64,000 nt of DNA from Candidatus Delongbacteria bacterium. GTDB taxonomy: Bacteria > CAIWAD01. Shown in pieces: positions 8,964 to 17,256 of this stretch. Every line of letters begins with the position of its first letter. Positions within the stretch are counted from its first letter, which is position 1. The stretch lies in NCBI GenBank assembly GCA_041675285.1, contig JBAYTZ010000006.1, positions 124,001-188,000 on the forward strand. The letters are read 5' to 3'. A model generated the notes under the pieces. That model was not told where the DNA came from. It was given only the letters and a program-made list of their open reading frames with translations, and did not search any database. The translations under genes and the position numbers were made by a program.

Positions 8964-10037
8964 TCAGCCGGCCAGCGTGGCGCGCAGCAGGCGGGCGCGC
9001 AAGGCGGAGGCCTGTTTGCCGCCCAGGCCGGCGTCGGAGCGCGCCGCCAGGTGGGCCGGGGCCAGCCGCAGCAAGAGGGGCGTGACCGGCACGGGCAGCT
9101 CAGGCAGGTTCCAGCCGGCGGCCGGCAGTTGGGCACCCAGCCGCAGCAGCGAGAGATGTTCCACCAGCTCAGGATAACCCAGCAGGCGGGCGGAGCGGCA
9201 GGCGGCCAGGGCTCGGTGGAGCTTGTCCTCCAGCTCCAACCGGCGGTGGCGGCGCAACTGTTCGCGCGCCGCCTGTTCCAGGTGGTCCAGCTCCGCCACG
9301 GCCGCCAAAAGTCGCTCCAGCGTGGCCTGGGCCGGTCCCGCGGCCCGGCCGGCCGGATCCGGCCAATCCTCGCCGCGGACATTCTCCAGCACCAGGAAAT
9401 CGCCGAAGCCCTCCTGCCAGGTGCGGTAGCTCAGGCCGCGCTCGTAGAGCGGATCCAGGCTGTCCTCCACCTGGCCCCACCAGGCCAGCGCCGGCAGGTG
9501 CAGCACCAGGGTGACGTGACAGCCGCTGCCGCAGAGGAAGGGATTGGCCGTGAGACGTTCGCCGCCCGGACCCAGCGCCAGGCCGGGTTCGGCCTCCAGC
9601 CGGGCGGCTGTTTGGTCCAGTTCCTGGGCGCCCGCCCGCAGGCCGGCCTCGTCGCCGCGCCAGTCCAGCCGCAGGTGGTCCTCCGCCAGCAACAGCCAGC
9701 TGCGGCGCTCGTCCCGGTCCACTAAGAGCCGGGCGTCGTCGTGGCGCAGCTCCAGCGGCTCCAGCAGCCAGCGTTCACTCAGGAATTCCCAGTGGGAGTC
9801 GCCCAGGCCCTTAAGCCGGGCCTTGTGCGCGGGCAGTTCCGCGGGCCAGAGCCGCTGCTGCAGCGAGGGCAGCAACACGCCGCGCTGATCCTCGGAGAGC
9901 TGGGCGGGAAAAGTCAGGCCGCGCAGGTTGAGTCCGAGCTGCAGTCGCCCGAACAGCAGGATGGAGGCGTCCCCCGGCAGCCAGGCGGGGTCCGCGGCGG
10001 ACAGGAGCGTGATGAGTTCGTCCACTCCGCTCTTCAC
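8964..10037 (-). CDS. mcsB: McsB-like guanido-kinase-family protein, probably inactive
   Basis: A 357-residue homologue of protein-arginine kinase McsB, close to the family length. Family segments remain: LSERWLLEPLEL, AEDHLRL (E119-D120-H121) and VTLVLHLPAL, then a C-terminal LELEDKLHRAL followed by LLRLGAQL. Key residues are changed. The phosphate-binding SSRIRLARN motif reads FGRLQLGLN (R31 kept, the next two Arg are Q33 and L36). The CPTNVGTGLRAS loop reads NPFLCGSGCHVT, so the catalytic Cys is N165 and the Arg is H174. The RGIYGEGSE loop is shortened. I infer that kinase activity is lost and a binding role kept. It follows mcsA. GTG start at 10035-10037; GTG at 10023-10025 is an alternative. 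Confidence 0.8.
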   Translation of the reverse strand: MKSGVDELITLLSAADPAWLPGDASILLFGRLQLGLNLRGLTFPAQLSEDQRGVLLPSLQQRLWPAELPAHKARLKGLGDSHWEFLSERWLLEPLELRHDDARLLVDRDERRSWLLLAEDHLRLDWRGDEAGLRAGAQELDQTAARLEAEPGLALGPGGERLTANPFLCGSGCHVTLVLHLPALAWWGQVEDSLDPLYERGLSYRTWQEGFGDFLVLENVRGEDWPDPAGRAAGPAQATLERLLAAVAELDHLEQAAREQLRRHRRLELEDKLHRALAACRSARLLGYPELVEHLSLLRLGAQLPAAGWNLPELPVPVTPLLLRLAPAHLAARSDAGLGGKQASALRARLLRATLAG

Positions 10038-10050
10038 CTTTCGCGCGTTG

Positions 10051-10172
10051 CCAATTCACCACAGAGACACAGCGGCACAGAGAAGCATGATCGAGGAGCT
10101 ATTGACGCATCACGTCCACTGCGTGACACATCCATCAACTTCCGGACTGTGGCTCTGTGTCTCTGTGTTGGA
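10051..10172. repeat. Palindromic octamer-repeat element
   Basis: An imperfect inverted repeat between mcsA and the mcsB-like gene. The left arm, about 10055-10083, reads TTCACCACAGAGACACAGCG then GCACAGAGA. The right arm, about 10147-10172, reads TGTGGCTCTGTGTCTCTGTG then TTGGAA. Units of ACAGAGRC/CTCTGTGY give an 8-base period. A smaller hairpin (TCACG/CGTGA, about 10110-10126) sits in the centre. The mRNA joining mcsA and mcsB would carry this structure. Confidence 0.8.
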
Positions 10173-10184
10173 AGTTCGAGCGCA

Positions 10185-10592
10185 TCAGCCGCCCGCGCGA
10201 TCGCGGATCTTGGCCGCCAGCTCGTAGTCCTCCAGCAGCAAGGCCAGCGACAACTCCGCCTCCTGGGGCGAGGCCAGAGCTTCCCGGGCCCGGGCCGGCA
10301 CGGGATTTCCCGTCCGCGGCGCCTCGGCCGGCGCATCCAGCAGGGCCAGCAAGGCCGGGGCGAAGCGCGTCGCGCAGCCGGGGCAGCCGTAGCGGCCGCT
10401 GCGGGCGAAGGCCTCCCAACTCTGCCCGCAGTCCGGGCAGGGCGGCGGCATGACCCCCACGGGCAGCAGGCGCCACCCCCCCAGCAGGTGCATGCCGGAT
10501 CGGCTCAAGCAGGAATAACAAATGCGCAGGGCGTGAGAGCCCGCCCCCCGTTCAAAGGCGGCGGAGCGCTCGTTGCAGACCTGGCAAATCAT
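10185..10592 (-). CDS. mcsA: McsA-like zinc-finger/UVR adaptor protein
   Basis: A 135-residue protein with four CxxC pairs (C3/C6, C25/C28, C52/C55, C70/C73), enough to bind two zinc ions, and a C-terminal UVR motif (LSLALLLEDYELAAKIRDR). This is the architecture of McsA, the activator of McsB kinase and ClpC partner, though shorter than the ~180-residue Bacillus subtilis protein. The start ATG at 10590-10592 has GGAGGTG a few bases upstream; the frame extends further upstream without a better start. It precedes the mcsB-like gene, as in the classical operon. Since that kinase looks inactive, McsA may mainly act as a ClpC adaptor here; this is inference. Confidence 0.85.
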   Translation of the reverse strand: MICQVCNERSAAFERGAGSHALRICYSCLSRSGMHLLGGWRLLPVGVMPPPCPDCGQSWEAFARSGRYGCPGCATRFAPALLALLDAPAEAPRTGNPVPARAREALASPQEAELSLALLLEDYELAAKIRDRAGG

Positions 10593-10629
10593 CGGACACC
10601 TCCACGTGCGCGGCGGGGGTGTCCCGCCG

Positions 10630-11310
10630 CTATCCGCTGATTCGACCTTCATCCAATTCCAGGACCCGGCCGGCGATCCTGGCCAGATGGGGATCATGGG
10701 TGACCATGATCAGGCACTTGCCTGATTCGGCCATGATTCCCAGCACGTCCTCCAGCACCCGGTCCGCTTGTTGGCGATCCAGGTTGCCGGTGGGTTCATC
10801 GGCGAGCAACACGGCGGGAGAAGGAACCAGGGCCCGGGCCAGGGCCACTCGGGCGCATTCGCCGCCCGACAGTTCCACAGGATGATGAGTGATGCGATGG
10901 GTCATGCCGAAGCGTTCCAGCCAGCCCCGGGCCTGGGATTCGGCCTCGGCCGGGTCCAGGCCGGCGATCAGCCCGGCCAGGGCCACGTTCTCCAGGGCGT
11001 CGAAATCCGGCAGCAGGTGGTGGGACTGGAAGACGAAACCCACGTGCCGCGCCCGCAGGCGGGCCCGCGCGGTCTCGCCGCCCTCCCAGAGGGCCTGTCC
11101 CAGCAGGGTCACCGTGCCCGCGCTGGGAGCCTCCAGCCCGCCCAGCACGTGCAGGAGCGTGCTCTTGCCCGCCCCGCTGCGCCCAACCACGGCCAGCACC
11201 TCGCCCGCGCGCACCGTCAGATCCACGTCGCGCAGCACGTCCACCACGCCGCCCGGATGGGGGTAGCTCTTGCAGAGGCCGCGGGCTTCCAGCAGGACTT
11301 CATCCCTCAT
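10630..11310 (-). CDS. lolD: Lipoprotein-releasing ABC transporter ATP-binding protein LolD
   Basis: A 226-residue ABC ATPase of the LolD/MacB-like class that energises release of outer-membrane lipoproteins from the inner membrane. Walker A is GRSGAGKST (43-51), the Q-loop is in GFVFQSHHLLP, the signature is LSGGE and Walker B is VLLADEPTGNLD, followed by the H-loop MVTHD. It overlaps lolC by 11 bases, so the two subunits are translationally coupled. Start ATG 11308-11310. The neighbouring permease of LolC/E type supports the assignment over the general FtsE/MacB group. Confidence 0.9.
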   Translation of the reverse strand: MRDEVLLEARGLCKSYPHPGGVVDVLRDVDLTVRAGEVLAVVGRSGAGKSTLLHVLGGLEAPSAGTVTLLGQALWEGGETARARLRARHVGFVFQSHHLLPDFDALENVALAGLIAGLDPAEAESQARGWLERFGMTHRITHHPVELSGGECARVALARALVPSPAVLLADEPTGNLDRQQADRVLEDVLGIMAESGKCLIMVTHDPHLARIAGRVLELDEGRISG

Positions 11311-12535
11311 GGCGGATCACCTCCACGGGATGCAGGGACGCCGCCCGCCAGGCCGGGTACAGGGTGGCGAGCAGGCTGATCAGCAGGGCGCTGCCCACCA
11401 CGGCCAGGATGTCCGGCCAGCGCAATTCCACGGGAAAGGTGCTGATGAAGTACACGTCCGGAGGCAGGCTGAGGATCTTGAAGCGGATCTGCAGCCAGCA
11501 GATGAACAGGCCCAGCAGGGCGCCCAGCAGCGTGCCCGTGCCGCCCAGCAGCAGGCCTTCGCGCACGAAGATCCGCCGGATGGAGGCCGGGTCCGCGCCC
11601 AGCGACTTGAGGATCCCGATCTCCTTGCGCCGCTCCATGGTGACCATGGTGAGCACGGAGATGATGTTGAAAGCCGCCACCAGCACGATCAAGCTGAGCA
11701 TGATGAACATCATCCACTTTTCCAGCTTCATCATGCTGAACAGGTTCTTGTGCATATCGTACCAGGTCCAGACGCCCAGCGGGTACTCGAGCCGGTCCGC
11801 CAGCCATTCCTTGGCCTCGGGCGCCCGCTCCACGTCATCCAGCCGCACTTCCAGGCCGGTAACCAGGCTGCCCATCCGAAAGAGCGACTGGGCCTCCTTC
11901 AAGTCGATGAAGGCGATGGCGTCGTCGAATTCGTAGATGCCCAGTTCGAAGATGCCGCGCACCAGGAAACGGCGCACCAGGGGTTGGCTGAAGGAAGAGA
12001 CAATGCCCGAGGGGGAGACGAACAGCAGGGTGTCGCCGGGCACCACGCCCAGCCCGGCCGCCAGGTAGCGGCCCACCAGAATGCCGGGCAGGCCGCCCGG
12101 AATCACCGGAGCCGTGGTGCCCTGCCCCTCCAGGATGGATTCGGGCCGCACCAGCACCGTGGCCAGACCTTCCGCCGTGTTGCCGCGCACCACGGCGCCC
12201 TCGCTCTCACCCCGGAAGCGCAGCATGCCCTTTTCCAGGATGTAGGGCTGCATGTCCTTCAGGTGGGGCAGGCCGGCCAGTTTCTGGGTCAGGCCTTGGG
12301 GGTCGGGAATGCCGCGCTCGTGCCAACTGCGGATGCGCAGGTGCGCGTCCAGGCCGATGATCCGGCCCTGCACCTCGCTCTCGAAGCCGCTCATCACGGC
12401 CAGCACCAGGATCAGCGCCGCGGTGCCGAGGAAGATCCCCAGCACGGAAAACCAGGTCACCACCGAGATGAAGCCGGTCTGGTGCCGCCCGCGCAGGTGG
12501 CGCAGGGCCACGGCCCACTCCCAGTTCCCCCTCAT
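11300..12535 (-). CDS. lolC: Lipoprotein-releasing system permease LolC/LolE
   Basis: A 411-residue FtsX-family permease. It starts with the typical cytoplasmic segment WEWAVALRHLRGRHQTGFIS, then TM1 (VVTWFSVLGIFLGTAALILVLAVMSGF is its core region), a large periplasmic domain (~60-270) and three C-terminal transmembrane helices. A cytoplasmic loop MERRKEIGILKSLGADP contacts the ATPase. Only one permease gene is present, so the complex may be a homodimer (LolF-like). The start ATG at 12533-12535 overlaps the lysS stop (ATGA), which implies coupling to lysS. It works with LolD in lipoprotein sorting, consistent with the lipoproteins encoded nearby. Confidence 0.9.
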   Translation of the reverse strand: MRGNWEWAVALRHLRGRHQTGFISVVTWFSVLGIFLGTAALILVLAVMSGFESEVQGRIIGLDAHLRIRSWHERGIPDPQGLTQKLAGLPHLKDMQPYILEKGMLRFRGESEGAVVRGNTAEGLATVLVRPESILEGQGTTAPVIPGGLPGILVGRYLAAGLGVVPGDTLLFVSPSGIVSSFSQPLVRRFLVRGIFELGIYEFDDAIAFIDLKEAQSLFRMGSLVTGLEVRLDDVERAPEAKEWLADRLEYPLGVWTWYDMHKNLFSMMKLEKWMMFIMLSLIVLVAAFNIISVLTMVTMERRKEIGILKSLGADPASIRRIFVREGLLLGGTGTLLGALLGLFICWLQIRFKILSLPPDVYFISTFPVELRWPDILAVVGSALLISLLATLYPAWRAASLHPVEVIRHEG

Positions 12536-14034
12536 GCCAGGGGCCGCATGGTGGGAAAGAAAATCACGTCGCGGATGGACTCGGCCCCCGTGAGCAGCAT
12601 CACCAGGCGGTCCACACCGATGCCCAGGCCGGCGGTGGGCGGCATGCCCGTCTCCAGGGCGCGGATGAAATCCTCGTCCATGGGGTGGGCCTCCGCGTCG
12701 CCGCGCTGGATCAGGCGGTTCTGCTCCTCGAAGCGCTGGCGCTGGTCGAGGGGGTCGTTGAGTTCGGTGAAACTGTTGCACAGCTCCTTGCCCGCCACCA
12801 CGGCCTCGAAGCGCTCCACAAGCCTCGGGTCGCTCCGGTGGCGGCGCGCCAGCGGGCTCATCTCCCGCGGGTAGTCACAGACGAAGGTGGGCTGGATCAG
12901 GGTGGGCTCCACGAGAGCCCCGAAGATCTCGTCCACGATGCGGCTCCAGCCGTCCGAGGGCTCCACCTCCACGTGAAGCCGCTTGGCCAGGGTCCGCAGC
13001 GCGGGCTCGTCCAGTTCCAGCAGGTTTTCGCCAGTGGCCTCCTGCAACAACTCCATCATGGTGGCCCGGCGCCAGGGGGGCGCCAGCTCCACCTCGTGGC
13101 CCTTGAGCAGGACCTTGGTGCCGCCGTGCAGATCCACGGCGATTCCGGCAATGAGAGTCTCCACGAGCCGCATCATGTCCCGGTAGTCCTGATAGGCCGC
13201 ATAGCACTCGACCTGGGTGAACTCGGGATTGTGGAAGCGGTCCATCCCCTCGTTGCGGAAGTCGCGCGCGAACTCGAACACACGGTCGAAGCCGCCCACG
13301 ATCAGGCGCTTCAGATACAATTCGTTGGCGATGCGCAGGTACAGACGCATGTCCAGCGCGTTGTGATGGGTGACGAAAGGCTTGGCCGCCGCTCCCCCGT
13401 AAATGGGTTGCAGCACCGGGGTCTCCACTTCGAGGTAGCCCTCGCCCTCCAGGTGCCGGCGGATGGCCGACACGATCCGGCTGCGCTGCTCGAACACCGT
13501 CCGGGTGGCCGGGTTCACCAATAGGTCCACGTAGCGCTGGCGGTAGCGCTGGTCCTTGTCGCTGAATTCGTCGAAAACTTGTCCGTCCTTCTCCTTGCTG
13601 GCGGGCAGCGGCTGCAGGTTCTTGGCCAGCAGCTGGATGCGGTTGACCTCGATGGAAGGCTCGCCCGTCCGCGTGGTGAAGGCTCGTCCCGTCACGCCGA
13701 CAATGTCGCCGATGTCAAAGAGCTTGAAGACATCGTAGGTATCGGCACCGACCTGATCGCGCTGGACGTAAAGCTGGATTTTCTCCCCGCCGTCGCGCAA
13801 TTCGGCAAATGTTGCCTTGCCCATCCGGCGCAGGCCCATCAGGCGCCCGGCCAGGGAGACGGCCGCGCCGCTCTCCTGCAGGGCCGCGAACTCCGCCAAT
13901 ACGCCGGCCACGCGCTGTTCGCGCACGAAGCCCACGGGCCAGGGATCCACCCCCAGGCCGCGCAGGCTCTCCAGCTTGTTCAGGCGCTCCTGCACCACCG
14001 GGGGACGCTTCGTCCCCTCCTGCTCGTGCGTCAT
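12532..14034 (-). CDS. lysS: Lysyl-tRNA synthetase, class II
   Basis: A 500-residue class II LysRS. The N-terminal OB-fold anticodon-binding domain (~50-170, with SLAGRLMGLRRMGKATFAEL) is followed by the catalytic core. Motif 2 is FARDFRNEGMDRFHNPEFTQVE (shown here as its core) and motif 3 is GLGIGVDRLVMLLT. The length matches the family. Start ATG 14032-14034; it lies ten bases downstream of the prfB stop, so the two translation genes are probably co-transcribed, as in many bacteria where prfB and lysS are adjacent. Confidence 0.96.
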   Translation of the reverse strand: MTHEQEGTKRPPVVQERLNKLESLRGLGVDPWPVGFVREQRVAGVLAEFAALQESGAAVSLAGRLMGLRRMGKATFAELRDGGEKIQLYVQRDQVGADTYDVFKLFDIGDIVGVTGRAFTTRTGEPSIEVNRIQLLAKNLQPLPASKEKDGQVFDEFSDKDQRYRQRYVDLLVNPATRTVFEQRSRIVSAIRRHLEGEGYLEVETPVLQPIYGGAAAKPFVTHHNALDMRLYLRIANELYLKRLIVGGFDRVFEFARDFRNEGMDRFHNPEFTQVECYAAYQDYRDMMRLVETLIAGIAVDLHGGTKVLLKGHEVELAPPWRRATMMELLQEATGENLLELDEPALRTLAKRLHVEVEPSDGWSRIVDEIFGALVEPTLIQPTFVCDYPREMSPLARRHRSDPRLVERFEAVVAGKELCNSFTELNDPLDQRQRFEEQNRLIQRGDAEAHPMDEDFIRALETGMPPTAGLGIGVDRLVMLLTGAESIRDVIFFPTMRPLA

Positions 14035-14044
14035 GGGTGTTCCT

Positions 14045-15167
14045 TCACTTCGCGGCGCGGGGCCGATTGAGGACGGGGTCCAGCAGGAACCCGCGCACGA
14101 AGCGCAGGATTTCGCCGCCCAGCACGGCCGTGGTGTCGCTGGTCTCGACGCCCGTGCGGTGGTCCTTGACCATGTTGTAGGGGTGCAGCACGTAGGAGCG
14201 GATCTGCGAGCCCCAGGCGTTGTCGAGCTTGGTGCCCTCCAGCGTGGCGCGCTTGACCTCCTCCTCCTCGCGCTTCTTGGCCAGGAGGCGGCTCTTGAGC
14301 ATCTTCAGCGCCGTGGCGCGGTTGCGGCTCTGGCTGCGCTCGTTCTGGCACTGGGCCACGATGCCGGTGGGGATGTGGGTCATCCGGATGGCCGAGTCGG
14401 TCTTGTTGACGTGCTGACCGCCGGCCCCGGAGGCGCGGTAGGTGTCCACGCGGATCTCCGAGGGGTCGATGACGATTTCGCTGTTGTCCTCCTCCTCCAC
14501 CACGGGATAGAGGAAGACGCTGGCGAAACTGGTGTGGCGCCGGCTCTGGCTGTCGAAGGGCGAAATGCGCACCAGGCGGTGCACGCCGATCTCGCTGCGC
14601 AGGTAGCCGAAGACGTTGTCGCCGTCGATCTCGATGGACGCGCTCTTGATGCCGGAGAGTTCGCCCGGCTGCTCGTCCAGGATCTCCAGCTTCCAGCCCT
14701 GCTTCTCGACAAAGGCCTTGAACATGCGCAGCAGCATGCCGGCCCAGTCCTCGGACTCGGAGCCGCCGGCGCCCGGATGGACGGTGAGGATGGCGTTCTT
14801 GGAGTCGTCCGGGCCGCAGAGCATGGTGGCCAGCTCGAGGCTGTCCAGGTCCTGCTCCAGCGTGCCGATCAGCGGCGCGATGTCCTCCAGCTCTTCCTCG
14901 GCGGAAAGCTCCAGCAGCTCGGTCAGGTCGCGGCACTCCATCGCCACGCGGTCGAAGCGCTCCACCACCTGCTTGAGGCGCGCGGCCTCCTGCAGCACGG
15001 TGCGCGCGTTCTCCGGCTGGTCCCAGAAATCCGCGACCAAGCTTAGGGAGTCCAGTTCCGTGGCGCGCGAGCGGCGGTTCTCGACGTCAAAGGCCCCTCC
15101 GCAGATGCTCCAGCCGCTCCTCGCCCAACTTCACCACCCGGCGCAGATCGCTCTTTTGCAGACCCAT
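14045..15167 (-). CDS. prfB: Peptide chain release factor 2, made by programmed +1 frameshift
   Basis: Release factor 2 recognises UGA and UAA stops. The gene is split between two frames. Codons 1-26, from the ATG at 15165-15167 (AGGAG eight bases upstream), run to an in-frame TGA at 15087-15089. The second frame continues from GAC with DVENRRSRATELDS and the full RF2 body, for 373 residues after one +1 shift. The body has the SPF anticodon-like tripeptide (ISPFDSQ) and the GGQ catalytic motif (SGAGGQHVNK). The total of 1123 bases is three times 374 plus one, as expected for a single +1 shift. Annotation from 15040 alone would miss the N-terminus. Confidence 0.96.
15086..15100 (-). promoter_or_regulatory. 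prfB programmed +1 frameshift site
   Basis: On the coding strand the site reads CGG AGG GGC CTT TGA C. The slippery CTT is followed by the in-frame UGA and a C, the context that terminates poorly. GGAGG lies three bases before CTT, matching the internal Shine-Dalgarno element that stimulates the shift in other prfB genes. Low RF2 favours slippage and so more RF2. Confidence 0.95.
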
Positions 15168-15181
15168 CCCTCGTGCTCCTT

Positions 15182-16792
15182 TCAGGCTTCCCGCGGCGCA
15201 TAGACCCGATGCAGGGCCGTTCCCGGGAAGTAGTGCTCCAGAATGCCGCGACAGTCCAGCCCGGCCTCGGCCAGGGCCCCGGCCCCCACCTGGCAGAGCC
15301 CGCAGCCGTGGCCCTGTCCGGCGCCCGTCAGCGTGAAGCGCTGGGGCAGGCCCTCGTCGTCCTTCTCGGCGTGCACCACGAAGGCGCTGCTGAAGAGGCG
15401 GCCCGGCGAGAGGGCTTCGCGGATCTTGAGTTCCTTTTGCAGGCGCAGGTTGCGCCGGCTGCCGATCAGTTCCAGTTCGATGATCCGCCCGGAGACGCCC
15501 CGGCGCACGGGCACCAGTTCGTAGAGCGTGCCCAGGTCCACGCCCGTCTTGCGCTGGATGATCTCCTCCAGCTCCCCGCGGCTGTAGACTTCCTTCCAGC
15601 GGAAGCCCTTGCGCGAGCGCTCCAGCAGGGCCGGATAGGCGCTGCGGGTCACGCGGCAGAGGCAGCCGTCGGGCGGGTTGAGGATCCACTCCCGGGCGGC
15701 GGCCTCCTCGCTCAGGGCGGGCTTGCGGGCCCGGCGCACGGGCAGATCCGGGCGGCCGTTCAGCACGGGCTCGGCCGGCGTGGACCAGATGTGCTCCTTG
15801 TTCTCCCCGTGGCCGCCGCAGCAGGCGTGGGAGACGGCGTCGCAGAGTTCGTCGCGGATCAGCAGCACGTCGCCCGCCGTGGTGCGCACGGCAGCCTCGG
15901 TGGCCTCGCGGCTGCGGGTCAGGCCGCTGTAGTGGAAGCAGTGTCCGCCGGCGCAGAAGTGCCAGTCCTCGGTGACGTGGCGCAGCCCGCGCATGGAGAG
16001 CACCATCGAACGCACGGCCACGGCCACGGCGCGCTGGGCCTCGGCCGGAAAGCCGCAGTCCAGTTCGCAGGGCAGCACGCCGCGCAGGTAGGCGTCCACG
16101 TCCAGTTCGTTGACCACGGCCAGCCGGCCCTGGTTGTCCACCCGGAACTCCAGCCCGCCCTCGAAGCTGCGATCCTCCAGCGGGCTGTCCGGCCAGCGCT
16201 CGCAGGGCAGGCGGAACAGCGTCACCTGGCCGCCCGGCGCGGGCAGCAGGCGCACGCCCTGCTGGACTTCGCGGTCGAAGGCGAAGCCCGCGTTGGTGAT
16301 CTCCACGCAGCCGGCGGGGGCCTCGACCCGTTCGCGCACCAGGCGCGGGCGCCAGCGGTTCTGGAAGTGGGTCATCAGCTCCGCGGCCTCGGCCATCTCG
16401 TCGAAACCGCCCACCAGCACGCGGTGGCGCAGCTTGCCGAAGCGCAGGCCGCCCTCGGCCTGCTGGCGGACGCCCAGCTCCATCACCCGGGGCGCGTAGC
16501 CCAGCGTCTCCAGTTCCGCCACCAGCTTGCGCGCGGCCTTGGCGTCGGCGTACGCCGCCACGATCACGGCGTGACGCAGGCGGGCCGGCGTGCAGTGCAG
16601 GGGACGCGCCATCCAGCGCAGCTCGGAGCCCGGCGACTCCAGCAGCAGGGTGCCGTCCAGGCTTTCCAGCCGGAAGGGGCCGCTGACGCGGAACTCGATC
16701 TTGCCCAGGCGTTCCGCCAGCAGGATGCGCAGCAGGGGGGCCTGCGTCCAGGGCGAGGCCGGTGACGGGGAAGCGGACGGGGTGCGGGACAT
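15182..16792 (-). CDS. SpoIID/LytB-domain protein, probable peptidoglycan lytic transglycosylase
   Basis: A 536-residue protein whose central and C-terminal part matches SpoIID/LytB. The LPCELDCGFPAEAQRAVAVAV segment carries the putative catalytic Glu (LPxE), SHACCGGHGENKEHIW is the zinc-site-like region, and GQGHGCGLCQVGAGALA is the family C-terminal motif. SpoIID cleaves glycan strands lacking stem peptides during sporulation, but relatives occur in many non-spore-formers. The N-terminal ~200 residues resemble a SPOR-like region plus spacer (YADAKAARKLVAELETLGYAPRV). No clear signal peptide is visible, which is odd for a wall enzyme. ATG start at 16790-16792 with AAGGAGG upstream. Confidence 0.8.
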   Translation of the reverse strand: MSRTPSASPSPASPWTQAPLLRILLAERLGKIEFRVSGPFRLESLDGTLLLESPGSELRWMARPLHCTPARLRHAVIVAAYADAKAARKLVAELETLGYAPRVMELGVRQQAEGGLRFGKLRHRVLVGGFDEMAEAAELMTHFQNRWRPRLVRERVEAPAGCVEITNAGFAFDREVQQGVRLLPAPGGQVTLFRLPCERWPDSPLEDRSFEGGLEFRVDNQGRLAVVNELDVDAYLRGVLPCELDCGFPAEAQRAVAVAVRSMVLSMRGLRHVTEDWHFCAGGHCFHYSGLTRSREATEAAVRTTAGDVLLIRDELCDAVSHACCGGHGENKEHIWSTPAEPVLNGRPDLPVRRARKPALSEEAAAREWILNPPDGCLCRVTRSAYPALLERSRKGFRWKEVYSRGELEEIIQRKTGVDLGTLYELVPVRRGVSGRIIELELIGSRRNLRLQKELKIREALSPGRLFSSAFVVHAEKDDEGLPQRFTLTGAGQGHGCGLCQVGAGALAEAGLDCRGILEHYFPGTALHRVYAPREA

Positions 16793-16996
16793 CGGGGCTC
16801 CTGCCTCCTTGCAAGCTGCTCATCCGGAAAATCCCTCAGTCCTTCATCCTGGTTCGTGGAGACGAAGAATCGAGGAATTCTGACCGCAGGAGCCGGCGAA
16901 CGCTGGTGGATACGCCTGCGTGCCAGTAATTTAGCCTGCGTACGGATGGGAAACAAGGAAGCGGCCCCCAGGGGGCCTTAGCCGGGAGGCGGCGAG

Positions 16997-17230
16997 ATGT
17001 GGATTCAGGCGGGACGACATCGGCTGATCAGCGCGCACCCCGCGCGGCTGGATTCCATCCAGGTGCGGCCCATCACCCACAGCGAGTGCTTCGGCCTGTT
17101 CCTCAAGGGTCGGGAGGAGCAGATGGTCAACCTGGGGGAGGATCTGGACCACGCCGAGGCCATCCTGGCCAAAGTGGCGGCCGCCCTGGGCCAGGGCCTG
17201 GGCTACCTGGACCTGAGCGCCGACCTCTGA
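16997..17230 (+). CDS. Small conserved-looking protein of unknown function
   Basis: A 77-residue protein on the opposite strand from its neighbours. GGGAGGCGG lies a few bases before the ATG, a strong ribosome-binding site, and the base composition by codon position looks coding. It has no signal peptide or membrane segment; the C-terminal half (DLDHAEAILAKVAAALGQGL) is predicted to be helical. Cys-containing segment ITHSECFGLFLKG is notable. I do not recognise the family. Its 3' end meets a palindromic repeat element that could act as a terminator for both this gene and the convergent isomerase gene. Confidence 0.65.
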   Translation: MWIQAGRHRLISAHPARLDSIQVRPITHSECFGLFLKGREEQMVNLGEDLDHAEAILAKVAAALGQGLGYLDLSADL

Positions 17231-17256
17231 TTCAGCGCACGAGGGTCGATTCTTGG

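Noticed and set aside
15040..15167. prfB as a frameshifted pseudogene
   Set aside because: The shift site has every element of the conserved programmed frameshift, and the rest of the gene is intact.
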